Shown: one piece after another, positions 1 to 8,994 of the stretch
Layout of the letters: the number at the start of each line of letters is the position of its first letter
Numbering within the stretch: the stretch's first letter is position 1
Assembly (NCBI GenBank): GCA_017440935.1
Contig: JAFSAO010000004.1
Span: 1 to 64,000, forward strand
Length of the DNA: 64,000 nt
Direction: 5' to 3'
From: Opitutales bacterium
GTDB lineage: Bacteria > Verrucomicrobiota > Verrucomicrobiia > Opitutales > UBA953
Program-made: the position numbers and the translations under genes
Notes under the pieces: generated by a model
What the model was told of the DNA's origin: nothing
Databases searched by the model: none
Seen by the model: the letters and a program-made list of their open reading frames with translations, nothing else

Positions 1-38
1 CGTGAGATTCGTGGAATTTGTGGATAAACAAAAAAAAC
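1..38 (+). repeat. Direct repeat copy 1 of a 38-bp pair
   Basis: The 38 bases at 1-38 recur at 279-316 with two mismatches (core gtggaatttgtggataaac). The pair flanks about 240 bp that holds a dispersed repeat and a hairpin. Short AC/GT-rich repeats of this style recur in other spacers of this window. Nothing here looks coding. The 1-442 spacer before metG holds only these repeats. Confidence 0.85.
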
Positions 39-82
39 AATTCCGTGTATTTCTGTGCGTTCCGTGGTTCAAAAACTTTGGG

Positions 83-225
83 CGCGCCGCGAGCGCGTCA
101 GGGAGCGAATGTGGCGTTCCCGAGGCGCAGTTTGGGCGGTGCCCTTGTCCCCAAGCTCCGCTCGCGTTGCTCGCTTCGCATGGGGTTACGGAAGTGAAGC
201 ATCTCCGATGCTTGTGGATTTCCTG
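83..225 (+). repeat. Dispersed ~140-bp repeat, copy 1
   Basis: This stretch resembles 25324-25455 along its whole length. Shared blocks include a gcgag-gcgtc-gggagcgaa segment, a CGTTCCCG motif, an aagct-cgctcg-gttgctcgcttcgcatg segment, and a terminal small hairpin aagcatc-yycgatgctt. Both copies end in an A-rich tract. I see no protein feature. It may be a degenerate non-autonomous element or a REP-like repeat. Confidence 0.75.
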
Positions 226-243
226 CAAAAAACAAAAAAAAAA

Positions 244-262
244 GACAGGCGAGACGCCTGTC
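244..262. repeat. Short hairpin repeat (gacaggcg-aga-cgcctgtc)
   Basis: A perfect 8-bp stem with a 3-nt loop, followed by cctcc. It belongs to a loose family of hairpins of similar wording at 7928-7973, 23816-23842, 24149-24170 and 24313-24342. There is no T-run directly after it, so a terminator role is doubtful. Confidence 0.6.
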
Positions 263-278
263 CTCCTATAATAAAATT

Positions 279-316
279 CGTGAAATTCGTGGAATTTGTG
301 GATAAACAAATAAAAC
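279..316 (+). repeat. Direct repeat copy 2 of a 38-bp pair
   Basis: Second copy of the repeat at 1-38, with two mismatches. It lies 127 bp before the metG start and may include its promoter region, though no clear -35/-10 pair can be named. Confidence 0.85.
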
Positions 317-442
317 ACCTTTGCGTTGAAAAGAAACGTGTTTTTTTGTGGGAAAAATACGGTTGAGTTGCGGCTATTTTTGCTCGCGGGAACGCCGCTT
401 GCCGCGTATTTTCTTTCCTTAACTTTTTTTTATTCGATCGCT

Positions 443-1987
443 ATGAGCAAACCTTTTTATCTGACAACCGCCATCGACTACGCCAACGGTGCTCCGCATC
501 TCGGGCACGCCTACGAAAAAGTGCTTGCCGATACGATTGTGCGTTTCCACCGCATGAACGGCGAAGACGTGCATTTTCTTACGGGATTGGACGAGCACGG
601 GCAAAAAGTCCAGCAGACGGCGCAGAAGCGCGGCGTGTCTCCGCAACAGTGTTGCGATGAAGTGGCGGAGCTGTTTCAGGCGCTCTGTGTTGAATTGAAT
701 ATTTCTAACGACGACTACATTCGCACGACGCAGCCGCGCCACATCAAAGTGGTGCAGGAGCTGTTGCAGAAACTTTACGACGCGGGCGAAATTTACAAGG
801 CGGACTACAAGGGTTTTTACAGTATTCGCCAAGAGCAGTTCGTGCTCGAAAAAGATCGTTTGGAAAACGGGAAGTGGCCGGAACTTTTCGGCGAAGTCAT
901 CGAAATTACGGAATCGAATTACTTTTTCCGCCTTGCGAAATATCAGGATTGGTTGCGCAAGTATTTGGAAGACAATCCGGACTTTATTTTCCCGGATTTC
1001 CGTCGTAAAAACGTGGTCGAATTTTTGAAGGAACCGATTTCGGACCTTTGCATTTCGCGCCCGAAGGAACGTTTGTCGTGGGGCATTGAGTTGCCGTTTG
1101 ACAAAGATTTCGTGACGTATGTCTGGTTTGACGCGCTTACGAATTATTATTCGGCTTCGCTCGAAAAAGGATGCTGGCCGGCGGATATTCACGTTATCGG
1201 GAAAGATATTCTCGTGCCGCCGCACGCGGTTTACTGGCCGATTATGTTGCACGCGGCGGGGATTGAGCTTCCGAAAAAAATCGTCGCCCACGGCTGGTGG
1301 CTTTCCGCCGGGCGCAAGGTGTCCAAAACAAAAACCGAAGCGGATGCGGATGCTCCGAAGGAAAAAACGGCGCTTGAGCTCGCGAAGGAATTCGGTCCGG
1401 ACGCGTTCCGCTACTTCGTCATGCGCGAAATGGCGGTCGGGCAGGACAGCGAATATTCGGAAACGCTTTATATGTCGCGCTACAAAAGCGACCTCGGGAA
1501 CGACTTGGGCAACCTCGTCAACCGCGTTTTGAACATGACCGGAAATTACTGCGGGAGCGTTTCTCCGGCGGCGACGGTCGATGAGGCTCCGGAGCAGGAA
1601 TTGCGCGAACTTTGGGAAAAAACGGAGCGTCAGTATCACGGCTTGGCGGCGCAACTTGATTATCGTAACGCGCTCGATGCGCTTTGGGCGTTTATTCGCG
1701 GGATTAACCGCTATGCCGACACGCGTGCGCCGTGGAAACTCGCGAAGTCCGACGATCCCGCCGACCGCGCGAAGCTGGAAACCTCGCTCGCCGTGATGTC
1801 GGAAGGTCTGCGCCTCTCCGCCGTTGCGCTTACGCCGGTGATGCCGGGAATTTCCGCAAAGATTCAGGAATTGCTCGGCGGCGTTCCCGCGACGCAGTTT
1901 GCCGGAAATCAAACGTGGGGAAATTCGCTCGTCGGAAAAACTTTCGGCGCAAAGGCGATTCTGTTCCCGCGCCCGGAAAAGAAATAG
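443..1987 (+). CDS. metG: Methionyl-tRNA synthetase
   Basis: Charges tRNA-Met with methionine using ATP, in the cytoplasm. The 514-residue product opens with the class I Rossmann fold. The HIGH signature appears as HLGH at residues 19-22 and the KMSKS loop as KVSKT near residue 292, followed by the anticodon-binding helical domain. The knuckle region lacks zinc-binding cysteine pairs and there is no C-terminal tRNA-binding (EMAP-like) domain, matching the short single-domain form. The frame is open upstream to 326, but the ATG at 443 begins exactly where MetG proteins begin (MSKPFYLTTAIDY). No Shine-Dalgarno sequence is visible. The stop codon lies inside the stem of the hairpin that follows. 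Confidence 0.97.
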   Translation: MSKPFYLTTAIDYANGAPHLGHAYEKVLADTIVRFHRMNGEDVHFLTGLDEHGQKVQQTAQKRGVSPQQCCDEVAELFQALCVELNISNDDYIRTTQPRHIKVVQELLQKLYDAGEIYKADYKGFYSIRQEQFVLEKDRLENGKWPELFGEVIEITESNYFFRLAKYQDWLRKYLEDNPDFIFPDFRRKNVVEFLKEPISDLCISRPKERLSWGIELPFDKDFVTYVWFDALTNYYSASLEKGCWPADIHVIGKDILVPPHAVYWPIMLHAAGIELPKKIVAHGWWLSAGRKVSKTKTEADADAPKEKTALELAKEFGPDAFRYFVMREMAVGQDSEYSETLYMSRYKSDLGNDLGNLVNRVLNMTGNYCGSVSPAATVDEAPEQELRELWEKTERQYHGLAAQLDYRNALDALWAFIRGINRYADTRAPWKLAKSDDPADRAKLETSLAVMSEGLRLSAVALTPVMPGISAKIQELLGGVPATQFAGNQTWGNSLVGKTFGAKAILFPRPEKK

Positions 1988-2015
1988 GAATTTGCCGGAA
2001 GGCAAATTCCTATTT
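1982..2015. terminator. Hairpin at metG stop
   Basis: A perfect 15-bp stem closed by a GGAA loop, with the TAG stop inside the left arm. Only three T residues end the right arm, so intrinsic termination may be weak. The stem-loop wording (tttgcc-ggaa-ggcaaa) resembles the hairpin at 18408-18426. Confidence 0.6.
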
Positions 2016-2079
2016 GGAGACGGGGGGACGGGGACAAGTGACAGGTTCTCACCGCGTTTTTGTTACCTGTTACGATTAA

Positions 2080-2125
2080 CCTGTCGCTCGATACTCGTTC
2101 TCGAAAGGCTTGATACTCGATGCTT
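2080..2125. repeat. Repeat of the 'cgatactcg / cttgatactcgatgc' type
   Basis: Two near copies of cgatactcg with the spelling cttgatactcgatgcttt. Similar wording recurs at 33316-33350 and 33425-33450. It lies between the convergent metG and L,D-transpeptidase genes. No coding potential is evident. Confidence 0.45.
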
Positions 2126-2136
2126 TGCGCTTGGCG

Positions 2137-2164
2137 CTTGTTTCGCTCGTTAGAGCGAAACAAG
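2137..2164. terminator. Hairpin spanning the L,D-transpeptidase stop codon
   Basis: Perfect 12-bp stem (cttgtttcgctc / gagcgaaacaag) with a 4-nt loop, gtta. The loop carries the stop codon of the minus-strand gene. It probably ends the minus-strand transcript, although no long T-run follows. Confidence 0.55.
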
Positions 2165-2698
2165 GAGTCGTGCGCAGGGCGTTCCCGCAGGCGTGGCGGG
2201 CAGCGCGTCGAAGAGCGCGATGATGTCGGCGTTCCCGAGAAGCAGGCAGCCGTGCGAGTTCGGCGTGCCGAGTTTGTGTTCCTGATTTGTTCCGTGAATG
2301 TAAACAAAACGTGAATACGTGTCTCGGTTCCCGCCGCGATTGTGTCCGTCTTCCTCGCCCTGAATGCGGAGAATTCGGGAAGTGATTAAATTTTCGTCGG
2401 GCGCGTTTTTCAAAAATTCGGAAAAGTGCATTCCCGTAGAAACGCGGGCTTTGAAAACGGTTCCCGCGGGAACGCCGGCGCCGATTTTTTCGATAACGGA
2501 AAAAAGCCCGTCGGGTGTGCCGAGCGAATTTTCGATGCAGGACGGTGCGGCGCGTGAGGTGGAAATTTTGTATTCGGCGACGAGATTTTCTTCGCGAAAA
2601 TGCCACAGGCGTTGCGCGGGAACGGAGGCGACGAGCGCGTCCGGCAATGCGGGAACGCCGAGTATTTCGCATTTGCGTTTCAGCTCGGCGAGGAGCAT
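2150..2698 (-). CDS. L,D-transpeptidase family (YkuD) protein
   Basis: Probably makes or edits peptidoglycan cross-links, or attaches proteins, by forming an acyl-enzyme at a cysteine. The 182-residue product carries the YkuD core near its C-terminus: RFVYIHGTN followed by SHGCLLL, giving the catalytic His and Cys. The usual SHGCxR arginine is replaced by leucine, an atypical feature. No signal peptide is visible from the ATG at 2698, so export is uncertain. It is divergent from asd with only 45 bp between starts. Codons carry several copies of the CGGGAACG motif, producing GVPAGT and TPAGT segments. The nearest known relatives are the small ErfK/YkuD proteins of Gram-negative bacteria. Confidence 0.82.
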   Translation of the reverse strand: MLLAELKRKCEILGVPALPDALVASVPAQRLWHFREENLVAEYKISTSRAAPSCIENSLGTPDGLFSVIEKIGAGVPAGTVFKARVSTGMHFSEFLKNAPDENLITSRILRIQGEEDGHNRGGNRDTYSRFVYIHGTNQEHKLGTPNSHGCLLLGNADIIALFDALPATPAGTPCARLLVSL

Positions 2699-2743
2699 TC
2701 TTGCGTTCCCTTTTTTTTCTAAATTTTTTTCAGAAGACAACAT

Positions 2744-3760
2744 ATGGCATACAAAGTCGGTATCGTAGGCGTGACGGGAGCGGTCGGGCAAGAAATTCTT
2801 GCGTTGCTCGCGTCGAGAAATTTCCCGGTGGCGGAGCTTCGCCCGCTGGCATCTGCGCGCAGTGCGGGTAAAACGATTGAATTCGGCGGCAAAACGTGGA
2901 CGATTCGCGAGGCGACTCCGGAAGCGTTCGAGGGTTTGGATTTTGCGATTTTCTCTGCGGGCGGAAGCATTTCCAAGGCGCTTGCTCCGGAAGCGGCGAA
3001 GCGCGGCTGCATCGTCATCGACAACAGCTCGGCGTTCCGCATGGATCCGAATGTGCCGCTCGTCGTTCCCGAAATCAATGCGCACGTTTTGAAGGATCAC
3101 AAGGGCATTATCGCGAACCCGAATTGCTCGACGGCGATTGCGCTCATGGGACTTTATCCGCTCCACAAAGCGTTCGGGCTGAAGCGCTTTTTTGCATCGA
3201 CGTATCAGGCGGTTTCGGGAACGGGCGCAGCGGCGATGGAAGAACTGAAAAATCAGGTTCGGGCGTGGGTCGCGGGCGACGCGGTCGAAAGCAACGTTTA
3301 TCCCTACCAGATTGCGTTTAATTTGCTTCCGCACGTCGATTCCTTCCTCGAAGACGGCTACACCAAGGAAGAAATGAAAATGCTCAACGAAGGACGCAAA
3401 ATCATGGAACTTCCGGAGCTTGTTTGCACTTGCACCTGCGTGCGCGTTCCCGTGCTTCGTGCGCACTCGATTTCGATCGATGCGGAATTTGAAAAACCGG
3501 TTTCGCCGGAAGCCGCGCGCAAGGCGATTTCGGAATTTTCCGGCGCGGAAGTTCAGGACGATCCCGCGAACAAGGTTTATCCGATGCCGTTGTTCTACCA
3601 AAACAAGGTGAAATGCGGCGTGGGGCGCATTCGCAAAAACACGGCGTTCGAGAACGGGCTTGCGCTCTGGGTTTGCGGCGACCAGCTCTGGAAGGGCGCG
3701 GCGCTCAACGCTATCCAAATCGCCGAAGAAATGGACCGCCAAGGTCTTTTGAAGAAATAA
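2744..3760 (+). CDS. asd: Aspartate-semialdehyde dehydrogenase
   Basis: Reduces aspartyl phosphate to aspartate semialdehyde with NADPH, the branch point to lysine, diaminopimelate, threonine and methionine. The 338 residues match the family length. The N-terminal NADP-binding loop is GVTGAVGQE, the catalytic cysteine sits in NPNCST near residue 130, and the substrate-binding region includes STYQAVSGTGAAAMEEL. The ATG at 2744 gives the standard MAYKVGIVG start; no clear Shine-Dalgarno site precedes it. It ends in a strong terminator built from two head-to-head CGGGAACG motifs. Confidence 0.97.
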   Translation: MAYKVGIVGVTGAVGQEILALLASRNFPVAELRPLASARSAGKTIEFGGKTWTIREATPEAFEGLDFAIFSAGGSISKALAPEAAKRGCIVIDNSSAFRMDPNVPLVVPEINAHVLKDHKGIIANPNCSTAIALMGLYPLHKAFGLKRFFASTYQAVSGTGAAAMEELKNQVRAWVAGDAVESNVYPYQIAFNLLPHVDSFLEDGYTKEEMKMLNEGRKIMELPELVCTCTCVRVPVLRAHSISIDAEFEKPVSPEAARKAISEFSGAEVQDDPANKVYPMPLFYQNKVKCGVGRIRKNTAFENGLALWVCGDQLWKGAALNAIQIAEEMDRQGLLKK

Positions 3761-3782
3761 GAATCGGTCGGCGTTTCAAAAT

Positions 3783-3822
3783 GCGTTCCCGTGATTTGCG
3801 TCGCGGGAACGCGTTTTTTTTT
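3783..3822 (+). terminator. asd terminator made of paired CGGGAACG motifs
   Basis: The arms gcgttcccg (3783-3791) and cgggaacgc (3804-3812) are an exact 9-bp inverted repeat, followed by nine T residues. This is a classical intrinsic terminator whose stem is two opposite copies of the window-wide motif. Confidence 0.92.
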
Positions 3823-3849
3823 GTAGGTTTCTGCTCGGAATTTTTTGAA

Positions 3850-5574
3850 ATGAGCCACACCAATCCGCTGAATATTTTTCCTCCGCCGAAAAAAACGACG
3901 CTGACCGGCGGCGTGTTTTCTCCCCGAGATGAGGATTTTTGGGAAAATGTCGAAGACGGGAATTTTTCGAATCAACATTTTCGTTTGGAAATTTCCGAAA
4001 GCGGGAAAATTCTTATTCGTCACGGGAACGGCGATCAGCTCGGGTTCGACAGCGCAGTTTTGGTTTTTGAGCAACTTCTGCAAAACTTTGGCGCGCACAA
4101 TATTCCGTGTTGCGTTATTGAGGATTGGCCGGACGTTCCCGTGCGCGGGTTTATGCTTGATGTTTCGCGCGGGCGTGTGCCGAAAATGTCTGCGTTGCGG
4201 GAATTGGTAAAAACGCTTGCACGGCTTCGCTACAACCAGCTTCAACTTTACGTTGAGCATACGTATGAATTCAAAAATCACGAAGAAGTTTGGCGCGACG
4301 CGTCGCCGCTGACGGCGAAAAATCTGAAAGATTTGGACGGCTTGTGCCGGGAACACGGCATCGAGCTTGTTCCGAATTTAAATTCGTTCGGACACGTTGA
4401 GCGCTGGCTCAAGCACGCAAAATACAAGCCGCTGGCGGAATGCCCGAACGGCTTTTTCCACGCGATTTTTAAAATGCAGCGCGTCGCGGGAACGCTTGCC
4501 GCGTGCGAGGAAACGGCAGATTTCATGGGCGAGCTTTACGGCGAATTTCTCCCGAATTTTTCGTCGGACAAATTTAATATCGGCGGCGACGAGCCGTGGG
4601 AGCTCGGGCAAGGGCGTTCCCGTGAGCTTTGCGAAAAACACGGCAAGCGCGCCGTTTACCTCGAACACATGGCGCGGCTGAAAAAGCGCGTCGAAGCTCA
4701 CGGCAAAAAAATGATGTTTTGGGGCGATGTTTTGCTCGGCGAATCGGGCGAAATCCCGTCGGCGTTTTTGAAAAACACAATTCCCGTGATTTGGGGCTAC
4801 GATGCGGGACACCCGTTTGACGATCAGTGTTCCCGCGTGAAAACTGCGCTCGAAAAAGCCGGCGGGAACGGCGAGTTTTACCTCGCGCCGGGAACGTCGT
4901 CGTGGCTGAGTTTCGGCACGCGCCAAACAAATGCGATTCAGAATATCCGCGAAGCCTGCGCCGCCGCGAAAAAGCACTGCGCAACCGGAGTTTTGCTCAC
5001 GACTTGGGGCGATTTCGGCTACCACAATCCGTTTTGTGCGAATTGGCTTCCGCTGATTTTTGCGGCGGAGGAAATGTGGAGCGGGAACGCCGATGTGAGC
5101 GAGGACCATTTTTCCGAAATTCTCGGTCGGTTTTTGGAAAACTCGCCCGACGATTACGCGAAAGCGCTTTTCCGCTTCGGGAAACTCGACGATTGTATTT
5201 CCAAAAAAATTACGAATCGGAGCATCACGCGGGAAATGTTTTTTGCGAAAGGCGAAGCATTTGAAAAAGTCATGGAGGGCGTTCCCGCAGAAGAAGTCGC
5301 CGCCGCGCAAGCCGAGCTCGCGTGCGTGATGAAGATTTTTTCAAAAATTTCGGAGAAAACGATTCGGCAACAGGTATGGGCGGAGGAATTTTCCGTAGCA
5401 TTAAAAATGACGGACGCCGCCTTGCGTCGGGCGGAAGCGTTTTTGAGAAACGATGCGGGAGCGCTCGCCGCCGTCGAAGCCGAGATGTGCGGTCCGATAA
5501 AAGATGCCTTCGCCGCTGCGTGGAAGCGTTCCAACCGCGAAGGTGGGCTCGCCGAGTCGCTTTCGTGGTTTTAA
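3850..5574 (+). CDS. Glycoside hydrolase family 20 beta-N-acetylhexosaminidase-like protein
   Basis: Expected to release terminal beta-linked GlcNAc or GalNAc from glycans or muropeptides. The 574-residue product has an N-terminal GH20b-like domain. It then has the TIM barrel start VPVRGFMLDVSRGRVP, the strand PNLNSFGHVE, and the catalytic Asp-Glu pair in NIGGDEPWE, where GH20 enzymes place substrate-assisted catalysis. There is no signal peptide from the ATG at 3850, so it probably acts in the cytoplasm on imported or recycled sugars. The frame is open upstream to 3613 inside asd, but no start there gives a sensible extension. The phosphotransferase at 46054 could act on the released amino sugar; that link is inferred. 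Confidence 0.9.
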   Translation: MSHTNPLNIFPPPKKTTLTGGVFSPRDEDFWENVEDGNFSNQHFRLEISESGKILIRHGNGDQLGFDSAVLVFEQLLQNFGAHNIPCCVIEDWPDVPVRGFMLDVSRGRVPKMSALRELVKTLARLRYNQLQLYVEHTYEFKNHEEVWRDASPLTAKNLKDLDGLCREHGIELVPNLNSFGHVERWLKHAKYKPLAECPNGFFHAIFKMQRVAGTLAACEETADFMGELYGEFLPNFSSDKFNIGGDEPWELGQGRSRELCEKHGKRAVYLEHMARLKKRVEAHGKKMMFWGDVLLGESGEIPSAFLKNTIPVIWGYDAGHPFDDQCSRVKTALEKAGGNGEFYLAPGTSSWLSFGTRQTNAIQNIREACAAAKKHCATGVLLTTWGDFGYHNPFCANWLPLIFAAEEMWSGNADVSEDHFSEILGRFLENSPDDYAKALFRFGKLDDCISKKITNRSITREMFFAKGEAFEKVMEGVPAEEVAAAQAELACVMKIFSKISEKTIRQQVWAEEFSVALKMTDAALRRAEAFLRNDAGALAAVEAEMCGPIKDAFAAAWKRSNREGGLAESLSWF

Positions 5575-5669
5575 GAGGCATTTTTGCCTTCGTCGCCGGG
5601 CACTTCAAAAACTTTCCTGTTGCGCCGGTTTTTCCTGCGGAATAAGATACGTCGGCAACAAGGTTACTT

Positions 5670-7244
5670 ATGGCAATGCACATTGACGATCAGTTCTACA
5701 AGAATTCCGACGACTTTTTTGCCGCGAACGCGGGAACGGGTTTGACTTACGACGACGTTTCGCTCGCGACGTGCTTCTCCGACGTGCTCCCGCGCATGAC
5801 GCGCCTCGACACGACGATTTCCGACAAAATTTCGCTCTCGCTTCCGATTATGTCCGCCGACATGGACACCGTTACGGAATCGACGATGGCGATCGCCATG
5901 GCGCTTCACGGCGGGATCGGCATGATTCACTACAACATGTCGAACGCCGACCAAATCGAAAAAGTTCGCCGCGTCAAAACCTACATTCACGGGATGATTG
6001 ACCGCCCGGCGACCGTTCCCGCAGACATCACCGTCGGCGACGTGCTCGCGATGATTGAAGCGAACGATTACAATTTCTCCTCGTTCCCGGTGGTCGACAA
6101 AGACGGAACTTTGCTCGGTTTGCTCCGAGGCGGCGTCGTCAAAAGCCGCCACGCCGCACACAAAGTCGGCGACGTGATGATTCCGCGGGAACAGGTGCTG
6201 ACGATTCAGGAAAAAGACCTCGGCGGCGATCCGATTGCGACCGCAGACCGTATTTTCCTCGAACACATCGGCACGAACAAGCTCCTTGTCGTCAACGAAA
6301 AGGGACAACTTCGCGGCTTGTTTACGCTTTCCGATATCGAACGCATTCGCGATGAAGCGGGAACGGACGCGATTCGTCCGTCGCGCGACGAAAATTTCCG
6401 CCTGCGTTGCGGCGCTTCCGTCGCCGTGCCGCGCTATCCGGACGGACGCGTGAATTACGACGCGCTCAACGAACACGTTTCCAACCTTGTTTCCGTCGGC
6501 GTTGACGCGGTCATTATTTCCACGGCGCACGGGCACTCTGCGGGCGTCGGCGAATGCGTGCGTTTTGTGCGTAGCCATTTCCCGGAACTGACGATTATCG
6601 CCGGGAACGTGACGAGCGGAGAAGGCGTTGAATTTTTGGCGGACGCGGGAGCGGATTCCGTCAAAATCGGTCAGGGACCGGGCTCGATTTGCTCGACGCG
6701 CATCGTTGCCGGCGTCGGGATTCCGCAACTTACGGCGCTTTACGTTTCCGCGCAGGCGGCAAAGAAAAAAGGCGTGCGCATTATCGCGGACGGCGGAATC
6801 ACGAAATCCGGAGACATCGTAAAAGCTTTGACGCAGGCGGATTGCGTGATGCTCGGCGGCATGCTTGCGGGTTGCAAGGAAGCACCGGGGAAAATCATGG
6901 AAATCAACGGCAAACTTTATAAAGAATACCGCGGCATGGGCTCGCTTGAAGCGATGCGCCACGGCTCGGCAGCGCGCTACGGGCACGACTTGCGCAACAG
7001 CAAGGTGACGAAAGTCGCGGCGGAAGGCGTCGAAGCGCTCAAGGAAGTTTCCGGTAGCGTGGATCAGATTTTGATTACGCTCGCGGGCGGTGTTCAGAGC
7101 GGCTTGGGCTACCTCGGCGCGCCGGACTTGAAAACGTTGCGGGAACGTGCGCGTTTCATTCGCGTTACGCCGGCGGGTCAGCGAGAATCCGCTCCGCACG
7201 ACATCGTCGAAATCAAAACGGCTCCGGGAACACCGCGCCGTTAA
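5670..7244 (+). CDS. guaB: Inosine-5'-monophosphate dehydrogenase
   Basis: Oxidises IMP to XMP with NAD, the committed step to GMP. The 524 residues start with the barrel segment [20 protein letters not shown] pair spans roughly residues 115-235. The catalytic cysteine loop [10 protein letters not shown] is near residue 335, and the mobile flap carries [12 protein letters not shown] with a tyrosine-arginine pair. A short ~20-residue tail follows the flap region. The ATG at 5670 is preceded by aacaaggttactt, with little Shine-Dalgarno character. Confidence 0.97.
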   Translation: MAMHIDDQFYKNSDDFFAANAGTGLTYDDVSLATCFSDVLPRMTRLDTTISDKISLSLPIMSADMDTVTESTMAIAMALHGGIGMIHYNMSNADQIEKVRRVKTYIHGMIDRPATVPADITVGDVLAMIEANDYNFSSFPVVDKDGTLLGLLRGGVVKSRHAAHKVGDVMIPREQVLTIQEKDLGGDPIATADRIFLEHIGTNKLLVVNEKGQLRGLFTLSDIERIRDEAGTDAIRPSRDENFRLRCGASVAVPRYPDGRVNYDALNEHVSNLVSVGVDAVIISTAHGHSAGVGECVRFVRSHFPELTIIAGNVTSGEGVEFLADAGADSVKIGQGPGSICSTRIVAGVGIPQLTALYVSAQAAKKKGVRIIADGGITKSGDIVKALTQADCVMLGGMLAGCKEAPGKIMEINGKLYKEYRGMGSLEAMRHGSAARYGHDLRNSKVTKVAAEGVEALKEVSGSVDQILITLAGGVQSGLGYLGAPDLKTLRERARFIRVTPAGQRESAPHDIVEIKTAPGTPRR

Positions 7245-7317
7245 GAAGTAGGAAGCCGGAAGTTCGTTCGTGCGAGGTTCCTTGAATTTTTTTTGAAAAA
7301 CAAACGGATTGAATCTC

Positions 7318-7914
7318 ATGCACACAAACGACTTTCAGCCCTTATCTTCCGATTTTCAAATTTCCGTTCCGCCGCAGGCTCTTTTTTTGGACCGCGACGG
7401 AACGCTGATTTTCGATAAAGACTATCTGCACGAACCGGAAAAAGTGGAACTGATTCCGGGAACGCGGGAAGCCGTTCGCCGCGTGCTTGATTCCGGGTGC
7501 AAACTCTTTTTGCTGACAAATCAGAGCGGAATCGGGCGCGGTTTTTTCACGATGGCGGATTACGAGGCGTGCCACCGTCGCTTTGTCGAATTGCTCGGCG
7601 TGCGGGCGGAGGATTTTGCCGCGTGCGGCGTGGCCCCGGAAGCGCCGGATCAGCCGTCGAAATATCGCAAGCCGGAGCCGGCATTTGTCTTAGAACAGCT
7701 TGCGGCGTTCCCGCAACTCGATCCCGCGCGGTGTTGGATGGTTGGCGACCGCAAATCCGATTGGCAAACGGGAGTCAATGCAGGAATCCGTTCCGCCGCC
7801 GTGGCGACGGGAAAGCCGATTGACGATGCCGCGAAAGCGTATTTGTCGGGAAACAATATTCCGTTGTTTGAGACGTTCGCGGATTTCGTCAACGCAACTT
7901 TCTCCGAACGCTGA
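7318..7914 (+). CDS. gmhB: HAD-IIIA phosphatase, GmhB-like (heptose bisphosphate phosphatase)
   Basis: Likely removes a phosphate from D-glycero-D-manno-heptose 1,7-bisphosphate in lipopolysaccharide core synthesis. It could instead be a histidinol-phosphate-type HAD enzyme. The 198-residue product has LFLDRDGTL (nucleophile and acid Asp), TNQSGIGRGFF, KYRKPEP and MVGDRKSDWQTGVNAG, the four HAD motifs in order. The zinc-binding Cys-X-His/Cys-X-Cys loop seen in typical GmhB is not evident between motifs II and III. The earlier TTG at 7309 is less likely than the ATG at 7318. Confidence 0.82.
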   Translation: MHTNDFQPLSSDFQISVPPQALFLDRDGTLIFDKDYLHEPEKVELIPGTREAVRRVLDSGCKLFLLTNQSGIGRGFFTMADYEACHRRFVELLGVRAEDFAACGVAPEAPDQPSKYRKPEPAFVLEQLAAFPQLDPARCWMVGDRKSDWQTGVNAGIRSAAVATGKPIDDAAKAYLSGNNIPLFETFADFVNATFSER

Positions 7915-7927
7915 AACTTAAATAGAA

Positions 7928-7973
7928 AAAAAAACGGGAGAAGCGACAGGAGTGTCGCTTCTCCCGTTTTTTT
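7928..7973. terminator. Bidirectional terminator between gmhB and ribF
   Basis: A perfect 21-bp stem with a GGAG loop, A-rich on the left and T-rich on the right, so it can serve both convergent genes. The inner core (ggagaagcgaca-ggag-tgtcgcttctcc) recurs almost unchanged, in reverse orientation, at 23816-23842. Confidence 0.92.
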
Positions 7974-7980
7974 CGCTTCT

Positions 7981-8976
7981 TTAAACTTTAATCTCTTTTC
8001 GTGCGGCGGCGGCGCGCGCGTCCGCTTCGAGCTGGTTTTTCAGCTCTCCGATGCTTTGAAACTTGGTTTCCGGACGCAGAAAATCCAACCATTCCACGCG
8101 AATGAAATCGCCATAAGTCGGAATTGGCGTTCCTGCGGGAACGCCCAAGAGATGCGTTTCGAGAAGCGGCTCGGGAGTGGCTCCGCTCGTAATCGTCGGG
8201 CGCACGCCGTAGTTGGCAACACCGTGAAAAACTTGCCCCGTCGCGGGAACGCTTACACGTGCGCAGTAAACGCCAAGGCGAGGGCGGAGTTCCGGATTCC
8301 ACTCGAGATTCAGCGTCGGAAAGCCGATAGTGCGCCCGAGTCGGTTTCCGGAAATGACGATACCGGAGGACGAGTATGGCTCGGCAAGCATCGCGTTGGC
8401 GCTCGCTATTTCTCCGTCGGTGAGCGCCGCGCGGATGCGTGTGCTGGAAATGCGTTCTCCGAGGTAACTGACGGGCGGGACGACGCAGACGGAAATTCCG
8501 GCGGCGCTTCCGAGTTTTTCCAAGAGGGCGACATCGCCTCGGCGGCGCGCTCCGAAACGGAAATTGTCGCCGACGTAAAGTCCGCTCAGCGAGGGAAATT
8601 TTTCTTTGAGAAAACGGACAAAATCTTCTGCCGCGATATCGGCGAGTGCTTGAGAAAACGGCTCGTGGACGGCGAAATCGAGTCCGGCGGCGGCAAAGAG
8701 TGCGTCTTTGCGTTCCCGCGAAAAAATCAGCCGGACGGCGCCGTTCCCGCGAAAGAAAACTTCCGGATGCGGGGCGAAAGTGAGCGCGCCGACGATTCCG
8801 CCGTTTGCACGTGCCGCAGCTTGAGCTTTTTGAAAAATGGCGCGATGACCGCGATGAAAGCCGTCGTAGTTGCCGATTCCGAGATGAACGGGACGCGAAT
8901 TTTGAGTTTGAGAAAACGCCGCCATATCCGAAAAACTCCGGAAGTGCGGCGTGAGAGTTGAGAAAGAGTCGGGCAT
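7981..8976 (-). CDS. ribF: Bifunctional riboflavin kinase / FAD synthetase
   Basis: Phosphorylates riboflavin to FMN and adenylates FMN to FAD. The N-terminal adenylyltransferase half shows GNYDGFHRGH and the later ISSTRIR signature. The C-terminal kinase half shows GRTIGFPTLN, then GVANYGVRPT and a glutamate within LLETHLL. The 331 residues slightly exceed the usual length. A Met at residue 18 (start 8925) would give a more typical N-terminus. The kinase half carries a motif-coded GVPAGT segment just after ETHLL that looks like a small insertion. It lies 18 bp downstream of the capD-like gene on the same strand. Confidence 0.95.
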   Translation of the reverse strand: MPDSFSTLTPHFRSFSDMAAFSQTQNSRPVHLGIGNYDGFHRGHRAIFQKAQAAARANGGIVGALTFAPHPEVFFRGNGAVRLIFSRERKDALFAAAGLDFAVHEPFSQALADIAAEDFVRFLKEKFPSLSGLYVGDNFRFGARRRGDVALLEKLGSAAGISVCVVPPVSYLGERISSTRIRAALTDGEIASANAMLAEPYSSSGIVISGNRLGRTIGFPTLNLEWNPELRPRLGVYCARVSVPATGQVFHGVANYGVRPTITSGATPEPLLETHLLGVPAGTPIPTYGDFIRVEWLDFLRPETKFQSIGELKNQLEADARAAAARKEIKV

Positions 8977-8994
8977 TGGCGGGAACGCGGAGCG

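Noticed and set aside
2-366. Two overlapping small frames (89 and 103 codons) at the left edge
   Set aside because: They translate repeat DNA (direct repeats and the dispersed 140-bp element) and have no start context or family features.
419-2005. 528-codon open frame antisense to metG
   Set aside because: Shadow of an unambiguous MetG; composition is Arg/Phe-rich and no family features are present.
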